The translations under genes were made by a program, and so were the position numbers. Source: Gammaproteobacteria bacterium (GTDB taxonomy: Bacteria > Pseudomonadota > Gammaproteobacteria > UBA11654). Taken from it: a stretch of DNA of 60,885 bases. The notes under the pieces were generated by a model. That model saw only the letters and a program-made list of their open reading frames with translations, made no database searches and had not been told where the DNA came from. Location of the stretch: positions 1 to 60,885 of the forward strand of contig JABHDX010000107.1 of NCBI GenBank assembly GCA_018672815.1. The letters run 5' to 3'. Below are positions 17,945-25,142 of the stretch, one piece after another (within the stretch, counting starts at the first letter, position 1; every line of letters starts with the position of its first letter).

Positions 17945-19468
17945 ATGACAAATATAATTTCAAGTGGTAAAGAATATATAGAGAGTTTAAAAAATAGAGA
18001 TCTGAATGTTTATTTATTTGGGGAGCTCATTGAAGATCCAGTAGAGCATCCCATAATCAGACCGTCTATTAATGCATTAGCTAAAACCTATGATCTTGCT
18101 AATGAAAATCCTGATTTAGCAAGTGCTTTTTCACCATATACCAAACAACGGATTAATCGATTTTTGCATATTGCAGAAAGCGAGAAAGATTTAATTTTGC
18201 AAAATAAGATGCAAAGAAAATTAGGTCAATTAACCGGTACATGTTTTCAAAGATGTGTTGGAATGGATGCCATTAATAGCCTTCACTCAGTTACTTATGA
18301 TATTGATGAAAGTCATAAAACAAATTATCACAATAGATTTATCAGTTTTTTAACAACTATACAGAAGCAAGGTTTAGTCATTGGCGGTGCAATGACAGAT
18401 GTCAAAGGAGATAGATCTTTATTACCTCATCAACAATCAGACCCTGATCTTTTTGTTCATGTTATAGACAGAAATGATGATGGAGTATTTATCACAGGAG
18501 CTAAAGCTCATCAAACGGGAGTCATTAATTCACATTGGATGATTGTAATGCCCACTCTTCGGTTAACAGAGAATGATAAGGAGTATGCAATTGTTGGAGC
18601 TATTCCAGTTGATGCAAAGGGAATTACTTACATTTATGGCAGGCAATCTGGGGATGAACGACATATGGATAACACTCCAATTGATGCTGGCAATAATAAT
18701 TATGCAGGCCAGGAAGCTCTTGTGGTTTTTGATAAAGTATTCATTCCTAATGAACTAATTTTTATGGATGGAGAATATGATTTCTCTGCCAGCCTAGTTG
18801 AAAGATTTACTTGTTATCACAGGCGAAGTTATGTTTGTAAATCAGGCGTTGGTGATGTTTTAATTGGCGCTGCAGCAGCAATTGCAGAATACAATGGAGT
18901 GGAGAAAGCCTCTCATATTAAAGACAAGCTGACTGAAATGACTCATCTCAATGAGACCATTTATGGAACAGGTATTTCATCTAGTTATCAAGCTAAGAAA
19001 TTGAAATCAGGCGTATTTATTAATGATGATTTGCTTGCTAATGTTTGTAAGCATCATGTAACTAAGTTTACCTATGATATTGGTCGCTTAGCACAAGATC
19101 TAGCTGGCGGACTGGTCGCATCCATGCCATCTGAGAAAGATTTAAAGCATCCTAATTTAGGAAAAATTATCAAGAAGTATTTAGCAACCAAGTCTAATCT
19201 AGATCCTGAGGATCGTATCAGAATACTGCGTTTGATAGAAAATATGACTTTAGGTAGAAATGCTGTAGGTTATTTAACTGAATCACTGCATGGTGCTGGA
19301 TCTCCTCAAGCACAAAGAATACAGATTTCAAGGCAAATGCAATTGGATTTTAAGAAGGAATTGGCTAAAGCACTCTCTGGTATTATTCCTGAGAAAGAGT
19401 CCTTACCAGTGTCAGAAAATGAATCGTATATGGATCGAGTATTTAATACCAAAAAAGAAACTGATTAA
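17945..19468 (+). CDS. 4-hydroxybutyryl-CoA dehydratase-like / HpaB-family protein
   Basis: A 507-residue member of the 4-hydroxyphenylacetate 3-monooxygenase / 4-hydroxybutyryl-CoA dehydratase family. The monooxygenases lack an iron-sulfur cluster; the dehydratase binds [4Fe-4S] through Cys99, Cys103, His292 and Cys299. Here C100, C104 and H292 align, with a Cys at 298, one residue closer than in the clostridial enzyme. CKSGVGDVLIGAAA after this Cys is also dehydratase-like. A FAD-and-cluster radical dehydratase acting on a 4-hydroxyacyl-CoA is therefore favoured over a flavin hydroxylase. The TATAAT at 17932-17937 leaves almost no leader. Its stop abuts a convergent Rieske gene. Confidence 0.75.
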   Translation: MTNIISSGKEYIESLKNRDLNVYLFGELIEDPVEHPIIRPSINALAKTYDLANENPDLASAFSPYTKQRINRFLHIAESEKDLILQNKMQRKLGQLTGTCFQRCVGMDAINSLHSVTYDIDESHKTNYHNRFISFLTTIQKQGLVIGGAMTDVKGDRSLLPHQQSDPDLFVHVIDRNDDGVFITGAKAHQTGVINSHWMIVMPTLRLTENDKEYAIVGAIPVDAKGITYIYGRQSGDERHMDNTPIDAGNNNYAGQEALVVFDKVFIPNELIFMDGEYDFSASLVERFTCYHRRSYVCKSGVGDVLIGAAAAIAEYNGVEKASHIKDKLTEMTHLNETIYGTGISSSYQAKKLKSGVFINDDLLANVCKHHVTKFTYDIGRLAQDLAGGLVASMPSEKDLKHPNLGKIIKKYLATKSNLDPEDRIRILRLIENMTLGRNAVGYLTESLHGAGSPQAQRIQISRQMQLDFKKELAKALSGIIPEKESLPVSENESYMDRVFNTKKETD

Positions 19469-20590
19469 CTATTTAGCATTAATTAATGGTATGGAGTCTA
19501 GTACCCAGTTTTTTTCTTTTTTTCTAGCAGGACAGGGAATTGAAAAAGCCATATTATGTTTATTTTTATCAAGAGTCTCACTATCAATCTTGTAACCTTT
19601 AGATTCCCAACCTTTCATGGTTTTTCTATATTGCCCCATAATTAAATCTGCAGGAACCAGAACTTCTTTTGTCATTGTATCTGGAGTAACTTGTGGTCTG
19701 AGGTCAGTCATAACAGTTATGTCTTCCCCAGCGATGACAAGATTTCTTTCCATTACCATATCATCCCATTTTTCCTCTAATATCCAATTTCTCATATTGA
19801 CAAAAAACACTTTAGTTTGGAATTGATTGATGGGCTGTTCAAAGAAATATTGATGAAACCAATTAATTTCTTTTTTTGTATGGATTTGTGTGATGACCAC
19901 ATTTGGACCATGATAACCACCAAACACAGTCAATTCGCCAGATTCTTCCCTTGCAGTTTCACCATAGACATCTTGGTCTAGTGGAGGTGCATCAAATAAT
20001 TGTTCAAAATTGGCCCCCCAAGCTGTTTCAGTAATTTTAGATGGATTGACTTGATAATCATTTTTTGATCCCTCAAAACCATGAGTTGGATGGATAAATT
20101 CATTATGAGCTGGGTCTAGAGCATTTTCAATAGATCGCTCATAGTTATAATTTAGATCTATTGTGATTGTTTTATTAGATCTCCAACCATCTGCTCCATA
20201 TTCTTCTATTTCATATAAAGGAGGTCTTTCCTCTTCATTAAGATCTCCTAGGAATGCGAAAATAATATCGTATTTTTCAATAACTGGGTAACTGTCTACT
20301 TTTGCTCTAGCTGGAATCTTACCCTTAAGACCTAAAGAAGGAATTCTGATACATTTTCCCGTTTTATCAAATCGCCAACCATGATAAGGACAAGCAACGG
20401 TGTTATCTTCTGTATGGCAAAGTCCTCCTGACAAGGAGCCACCTCGATGAATACAAACATCACTTAGGCAATGAGCTTTTCCATTACTGTCTCTAAAAGC
20501 CACAAAATCAAGACCAAGTATCGTTGCTTTCAAGGGCTTTTCTTTAAGCTCTTCACTAAGACAAACAGGGTACCAAAAATTTATATACAT
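19469..20590 (-). CDS. Rieske non-haem iron oxygenase, alpha subunit (paralogue A)
   Basis: A 373-residue oxygenase with Rieske ligands C46, H48, C67 and H70 and iron ligands D159, H162 and H167 in LDPAHNEFIHPTHG. It is a close paralogue of the protein at 20690-21793: both start MYINFWY and share CLSDVCIHRGGSLSGG, KIPARAKVDSYP and the HNEF-HPTHG iron site, so the pair arose by tandem duplication. It is transcribed alone from a 99-base gap containing a GTAAC direct repeat 68 bases upstream. It needs an external reductase. The substrate is unknown. Confidence 0.92.
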   Translation of the reverse strand: MYINFWYPVCLSEELKEKPLKATILGLDFVAFRDSNGKAHCLSDVCIHRGGSLSGGLCHTEDNTVACPYHGWRFDKTGKCIRIPSLGLKGKIPARAKVDSYPVIEKYDIIFAFLGDLNEEERPPLYEIEEYGADGWRSNKTITIDLNYNYERSIENALDPAHNEFIHPTHGFEGSKNDYQVNPSKITETAWGANFEQLFDAPPLDQDVYGETAREESGELTVFGGYHGPNVVITQIHTKKEINWFHQYFFEQPINQFQTKVFFVNMRNWILEEKWDDMVMERNLVIAGEDITVMTDLRPQVTPDTMTKEVLVPADLIMGQYRKTMKGWESKGYKIDSETLDKNKHNMAFSIPCPARKKEKNWVLDSIPLINAK

Positions 20591-20657
20591 TATTATTCCT
20601 AGAGTAAAAAAATTAATTAATTATAGTATTAGTTATTAAATTTTTATAAATCAATTA

Positions 20658-20672
20658 GTAACTAATTGTAAC
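20658..20672. promoter_or_regulatory. GTAAC direct-repeat operator candidate 2
   Basis: GTAACTAATTGTAAC, with half-sites 10 bases apart, lies 68 bases before the start of Rieske paralogue A. It has the same orientation relative to the gene as the site at 12855-12869. Confidence 0.5.
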
Positions 20673-20689
20673 AATATCCTATTTTAAGT

Positions 20690-21793
20690 TTATATAAGAG
20701 GTATCGAGTCAACAACCCATCCTTTCTTCTTTCTTCTTTCTGGGCTAGGAATTGCGTATGCATGAGATAATTTATTTTGATTAACCAGATTGCTATTAAT
20801 TCTCCATCCTTTTTTCTCCCATTGATCCAAGAGTTTTCTGTAGCGTTTTATTGGCTTATCCATAGTTACAAAAAACTCATTTTTTATTGTTTCTGGAGTT
20901 AATTTTGGCTGCAAATTTATAAGTACATCACGGTCTTGGAGCGCCACTACTTGATTGCGTTCCATGACTCTTTCATCATGTTCTGGTTCAATCAGGAAGT
21001 TTCTAGTATTAATAAGAAAAAGATTAGTGCTCGTTTCATCTATTGGCGTTTCATACATGTATTGATGAATAAAGATATCTGTTGTTGGATGAATGTGAGT
21101 CCATAACATTGATATTCCATGATGACCAGTTCCTGCTTCCATGACTGCATTTTTATTCCGACCTGAGGCTTCACGCATCTTCTTTTCTTTTAATGGAGGT
21201 GCAAACATCTGGCTAAAAAAACCAGTACCCCATTCTGTTTCTGTAATATTTATAGGCGGTGATTTATAATCATCATCTTCTCCAGAAAAACCATGGGTAG
21301 GATGAACAAATTCGTTGTGCGCACCATCAATCCCATTTTCTATTGATCGTTTATAGTCGATATCAAATTGAAAGTATTGGGTTGTAGCTCGCCAACCTTC
21401 TTCCTCGAATTCATTAACTTTCATGATTGGACAACGTTCTTTTTCAGGAATATCTCCAAGAAAACAGAAAACCAGACCATATTTTTCATCAGTAGGGTAA
21501 GAATCAACTTTCGCTCTTGCTGGAATTTTTGCATCTGTACCTAGCGAAGGGATTTTTTGGCAAGTTCCGTTTCCATCAAAACGCCATCCATGGTAAGGAC
21601 ATTGAATGCAATCACCAATTACGTTTCCTCCAGAGAGGGAACCACCTCGATGAATACAAACATCACTTAGGCAATTGACTTTTCCTTTGCTGTCTCTAAA
21701 TAAGACAAAGTTCTGCCCAAGCATTTTCTTTTTTAATGGTTTTTCAGTAATATTTTTACTCTCATCGGCTACATACCAAAAATTGATATACAT
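20690..21793 (-). CDS. Rieske non-haem iron oxygenase, alpha subunit (paralogue B)
   Basis: A 367-residue oxygenase with Rieske ligands C46, H48, C65 and H68 and iron ligands D156, H159 and H164 in IDGAHNEFVHPTHG. It is the tandem paralogue of the gene at 19469-20590 but has diverged in the catalytic half, so it may act on a different intermediate. It is the third gene of FAD monooxygenase-membrane protein-Rieske, 4 bases after the membrane gene. Two oxygenases and a flavin monooxygenase together suggest successive oxygen insertions. Confidence 0.92.
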   Translation of the reverse strand: MYINFWYVADESKNITEKPLKKKMLGQNFVLFRDSKGKVNCLSDVCIHRGGSLSGGNVIGDCIQCPYHGWRFDGNGTCQKIPSLGTDAKIPARAKVDSYPTDEKYGLVFCFLGDIPEKERCPIMKVNEFEEEGWRATTQYFQFDIDYKRSIENGIDGAHNEFVHPTHGFSGEDDDYKSPPINITETEWGTGFFSQMFAPPLKEKKMREASGRNKNAVMEAGTGHHGISMLWTHIHPTTDIFIHQYMYETPIDETSTNLFLINTRNFLIEPEHDERVMERNQVVALQDRDVLINLQPKLTPETIKNEFFVTMDKPIKRYRKLLDQWEKKGWRINSNLVNQNKLSHAYAIPSPERRKKKGWVVDSIPLI

Positions 21794-21797
21794 TAAT

Positions 21798-22694
21798 CTA
21801 GCCTTGATCTTTTTCTTTATTGAGTTTTTCTTTTTGACCCGTAGGGGTGAAGACAGCGATCAATATTCCTAAAGAAATAGCTCCTATAATAGTAGCTAAT
21901 TCAATCATATATTCTTGAGGGTAGACCCAAAACTCTACTAAGATTCCCCATCGCCCTATGATTTCATAAGAGGTATAAGCAATAATTGCAGTTGGTATTG
22001 CGTATCGAATTGCTCTTGTTACATTCCAGAATTTACTGAGTCGATAGACTAGGAATAAGGACCAAGCGGTATTGATAAAGAAAAATGCATAGGTGAGAGG
22101 ATGCCGGTCTCCAACAAACGAATCTTCATATAGTAATAAAAGTACAATATAAAAAAACCAAATTACATATACTGTTTCCATGGCCGTTACAGCGGCATAG
22201 TTTCTCTTATAACCCCTTGTAGGTCTTCCTGTTGAAAGCTTCATATTTCTTTGGAAAAATCTAAAGAAATTACATTTCGTCTCTCGATTGAAGAAAAAAT
22301 ATAGGAGACTTGTCATCAAAACACCTATGGAGGATTGCATCACTAAGTATTCAGGAAATTTATTAATACTGCCATCAGGAAGAATTTGTACGATATTTAA
22401 ATACTCTGCATAGAAGACAAATGAAAACTCAATCCATCCTGTCCAAAGAAAAAATCCAGCAAAGTAACCCAACCAAGTTGCCGGTACTTCTTTATCATTT
22501 TTCATTCCAATAAAAAGTAGAATTGAACCTAGAAGACCTAATATAAATGCTGCTTGGTACTGATAATTGGATCCAAAAAACTGCTCTACTAAGACCATGA
22601 GAGTATGGCCTAAGCCTTGTGTAATAAAAACAACTATAAAGGCAAGTAAGCCAACAAATGGAGGTCTATAGAATAATTCTTTAACTGTTTGCAT
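21798..22694 (-). CDS. Unknown multi-pass membrane protein
   Basis: A 298-residue protein I do not recognise. It has about seven hydrophobic helices, a positively charged cytoplasmic loop near 130-165 (KLSTGRPTRGYKRN) and a short Lys/Glu-rich C-terminal tail. No transporter or enzyme motif is visible. It sits 2 bases after the flavin monooxygenase gene and 4 bases before Rieske paralogue B, so it is co-expressed with both; it could be a membrane partner or anchor for the oxygenase system. It has no signal peptide distinct from the first helix. Confidence 0.75.
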   Translation of the reverse strand: MQTVKELFYRPPFVGLLAFIVVFITQGLGHTLMVLVEQFFGSNYQYQAAFILGLLGSILLFIGMKNDKEVPATWLGYFAGFFLWTGWIEFSFVFYAEYLNIVQILPDGSINKFPEYLVMQSSIGVLMTSLLYFFFNRETKCNFFRFFQRNMKLSTGRPTRGYKRNYAAVTAMETVYVIWFFYIVLLLLYEDSFVGDRHPLTYAFFFINTAWSLFLVYRLSKFWNVTRAIRYAIPTAIIAYTSYEIIGRWGILVEFWVYPQEYMIELATIIGAISLGILIAVFTPTGQKEKLNKEKDQG

Positions 22695-22696
22695 GA

Positions 22697-23869
22697 CTAA
22701 ACTATAACACTACCTGGGTCATAATTGAAAAGTCCTAATTCTTCTTCGTTCATATGATCTTCTTTAGTGTACTTATCTGGATTAGCCCCTGTAAATCTTT
22801 CTCCTGCTTTTTTTGAATGCTCCATTATAAAGTGTGCTCTTTCAACTCTAGCATTTTCATAACGATTAATTATTTCACTAGGGCTAGAAGAGTCGTCTAT
22901 TATTCGTCCGATAACTACAGCATCTTCAATTGCCATAGTCGCTCCTTGTCCCATGAATGGGACTACGGGATGTGCCGCATCTCCAAGAAGGGTAACTTTT
23001 TCACTAGACCATTTATTTATTGGCTTTCTTGTAAAAATACCCCATTTGTAACATCGATCTGGAGGGGTAGCGGCTATAATATTTTTAACTTGCTGATTAT
23101 AATCTGAAAAAACATTAAGGACAGTTTCAACTTTTGACGGAATTGACCAACCTTCTTCGGCCCATTCATCGGTTGTTAGAAATCCAACATAGTTATAGAT
23201 ATCTCCATTTCTGACTAGATATCTCGCAAAAACTCTTCCTGGAGATATAAATGCTGAAGATCCACATTCATCAAAATCACCTTCACTTAGGTCTTTTGTT
23301 GCTACCAAACCTCTCCAAGCAACATAACCTGCAAATTCTGGATCATCATCACCAATAATAATGTTTCTAACAGTTGATTTATTCCCATCAGCACCAATGA
23401 CAAAATCAAATTCGTATTTTTTGTTGTTGGTAAATTTAAGTTCGACTGATTCAGATGTTTCTTCGATACCACAAAGCTGATGATTAACAAAAATAGAGTC
23501 TGGTGAATTTTTTTTAAGCTCTTTAATTAAGACATCATGGATATCGGCTCTATGAAGTTGAAACTGATAAGCACCGTATTGTTCTAGCATTTTTTTACCA
23601 CGATGAAGTGGGACAATCATTTCACCAGTTTTGTAATGTCTCACACCCTGATGTTCATGAGCCATACCAATTTTTTCTATTTCTTTCCCTAAATTTAGAT
23701 ACATCAAGCCTTTTGTTGCATTAGGCGTGATGGTGAGTCCAGCTCCCACTTCACTTAAAGTGGGTGCTTGTTCAAAAATAGTGACATCCATACCCTTTTG
23801 AGATAATGCTACGGCTGTCGTCATACCTCCAATACCAGCACCTACGACGGCTATTCTTTTTTTATTCAT
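22697..23869 (-). CDS. FAD-dependent aromatic monooxygenase (salicylate hydroxylase-like)
   Basis: A 390-residue group A flavoprotein monooxygenase. It has the dinucleotide-binding GAGIGG (10-15), GADG (159-162) and the second FAD motif GDAAHP (296-301) followed by FMGQGATMAIEDA, typical of salicylate and 6-hydroxynicotinate hydroxylases. It hydroxylates an aromatic ring using NAD(P)H and oxygen. It heads a three-gene unit with the membrane protein and Rieske paralogue B. A GTAAC repeat lies 69 bases upstream. The exact substrate is unknown. Confidence 0.9.
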   Translation of the reverse strand: MNKKRIAVVGAGIGGMTTAVALSQKGMDVTIFEQAPTLSEVGAGLTITPNATKGLMYLNLGKEIEKIGMAHEHQGVRHYKTGEMIVPLHRGKKMLEQYGAYQFQLHRADIHDVLIKELKKNSPDSIFVNHQLCGIEETSESVELKFTNNKKYEFDFVIGADGNKSTVRNIIIGDDDPEFAGYVAWRGLVATKDLSEGDFDECGSSAFISPGRVFARYLVRNGDIYNYVGFLTTDEWAEEGWSIPSKVETVLNVFSDYNQQVKNIIAATPPDRCYKWGIFTRKPINKWSSEKVTLLGDAAHPVVPFMGQGATMAIEDAVVIGRIIDDSSSPSEIINRYENARVERAHFIMEHSKKAGERFTGANPDKYTKEDHMNEEELGLFNYDPGSVIV

Positions 23870-23937
23870 TATTTAGTATTTACTCCCATTTTAAAGAATT
23901 TATGATATTACCATTTGTATTGAATGAATTATTAGTA

Positions 23938-23952
23938 GTTACAAAATGTTAC
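23938..23952. promoter_or_regulatory. GTAAC direct-repeat operator candidate 3 (inverted)
   Basis: GTTACAAAATGTTAC on the plus strand, i.e. GTAAC-ATTTT-GTAAC on the minus strand, lies 69 bases before the flavin monooxygenase start. Spacing equals the two other sites, but orientation to the gene is reversed. The rest of the 291-base gap 23870-24160 is AT-rich and I see no gene in it. Confidence 0.5.
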
Positions 23953-24039
23953 AAGAATGATTATGAATTATATAAAAAAATCTACAAAATAGGTCTTAAT
24001 AAACTCATTTATTTATATCAAAGAATAATAAATATTGAA

Positions 24040-24053
24040 TTGATTTAAATCAA
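24040..24053. promoter_or_regulatory. Consensus FNR-type box
   Basis: TTGATTTAAATCAA matches TTGAT-N4-ATCAA at all fixed positions and lies in a perfect 16-base palindrome (24039-24054). It is 107 bases before the FabD-like gene, so the spacing to a promoter is uncertain. It suggests control by an FNR/Anr/CRP-family regulator. Confidence 0.5.
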
Positions 24054-24160
24054 TATCATCTGTCACATTTATGAGAAAGATAGTAGATAGAAGAAAAATA
24101 GGTTGCCAAAAGAATGATTCTCTGTTTAATAGTGCGATAAAAGAATAACAATAAGAGATT

Positions 24161-25132
24161 ATGAAGAATATAATGTATATATTTCCGGGCCAAGGATCGC
24201 AATATCAAGGGATTGGCTATGATATTTATAATAATTATAGTGTTGCAAAGAACACATACGATCAAGCGTCTTCTATTCTCGGATATGATATGGCTGAACT
24301 CTCTTTTAATGATCCCGAGCATAAAATTAGTTTAACCGAGTTTACGCAGCCTGTTTTATTAACTCATCAAATTGCATGTTATAGGGTATTTAATGAATTA
24401 ACGAGTCAATCCATTCAACCAATATTGGCTGCTGGACATAGTTTGGGTGAATACACAGCATTAATAATTTCGGAAATGCTTTCTTTTGAGGAAGGCTTGA
24501 ATTTAGTTAGGAAAAGAGGACAACTTATGAGCCAATTTGGTGACGGTTCAATGTTAGCAATGCCACTCGAGCAAGATGAAGCAATGGGCATTGCTGAACG
24601 ATATAATTGCCAAGTTGCAACCATTAATCTTGCAAAACAAACCGTTATAGGTGGGACAGATCAAGACATAGACTTATGTCAAAATGCTTGTACAGAATTA
24701 TTTCCAAAAAAGAGAACTGTAAAGCTCGATACAGAGGGCGCCTTTCATACTGACTTAATGAAAAAAGCGGCAGACGAATTTATGAATGATTTAAATCAAG
24801 CCCAATTCACCTTATCTAAATTGAAAGTGTTATCAAATTTTACAACTGATATACATAAAAAAGATGGAAGCTTGACCAAAGAATTATTGTTTCAACAGTT
24901 ATATAGACCAGTCAATTGGCTAGGTTGCATGAAATCATCAATAGCTTTTGATATCGATACTATTGTTGAATTTGGTGGAGGAATTGGTATCGGTAAGAGT
25001 CCTGCCGAGAAAAGACCTAATTTAGAATCAATAACTAAAAAGAATTTTAGAGGTTTCGGTCAAGAGATTAAATATTGTTCAGCCATCAATACAGAGAGCA
25101 TAGAAGAAAGTGTTATATATTTAACCCAATAG
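24161..25132 (+). CDS. FabD-like acyl-carrier-protein S-acyltransferase
   Basis: A 323-residue acyltransferase of the malonyl-CoA:ACP transacylase fold. FPGQGSQ (8-14), the nucleophile S94 in GHSLGEY and a later His in GAFHTD are present. The housekeeping fabD normally lies with fabH, fabG and acpP; here there is no ACP, ketosynthase or reductase, so it may be a dedicated acyltransferase for another carrier or a relocated fabD. It is followed 10 bases later by an outer-membrane protein gene, with which it is probably co-transcribed. An FNR-type box lies upstream. Confidence 0.85.
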   Translation: MKNIMYIFPGQGSQYQGIGYDIYNNYSVAKNTYDQASSILGYDMAELSFNDPEHKISLTEFTQPVLLTHQIACYRVFNELTSQSIQPILAAGHSLGEYTALIISEMLSFEEGLNLVRKRGQLMSQFGDGSMLAMPLEQDEAMGIAERYNCQVATINLAKQTVIGGTDQDIDLCQNACTELFPKKRTVKLDTEGAFHTDLMKKAADEFMNDLNQAQFTLSKLKVLSNFTTDIHKKDGSLTKELLFQQLYRPVNWLGCMKSSIAFDIDTIVEFGGGIGIGKSPAEKRPNLESITKKNFRGFGQEIKYCSAINTESIEESVIYLTQ

Positions 25133-25142
25133 ATTCATACAT

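Noticed and set aside
23806..24322. Two small ORFs (23806-24048 plus, 24056-24322 minus) in the monooxygenase/acyltransferase gap
   Set aside because: One begins inside the monooxygenase gene and the other inside the acyltransferase gene; composition is that of AT-rich noncoding DNA, and operator-like elements occupy the region.
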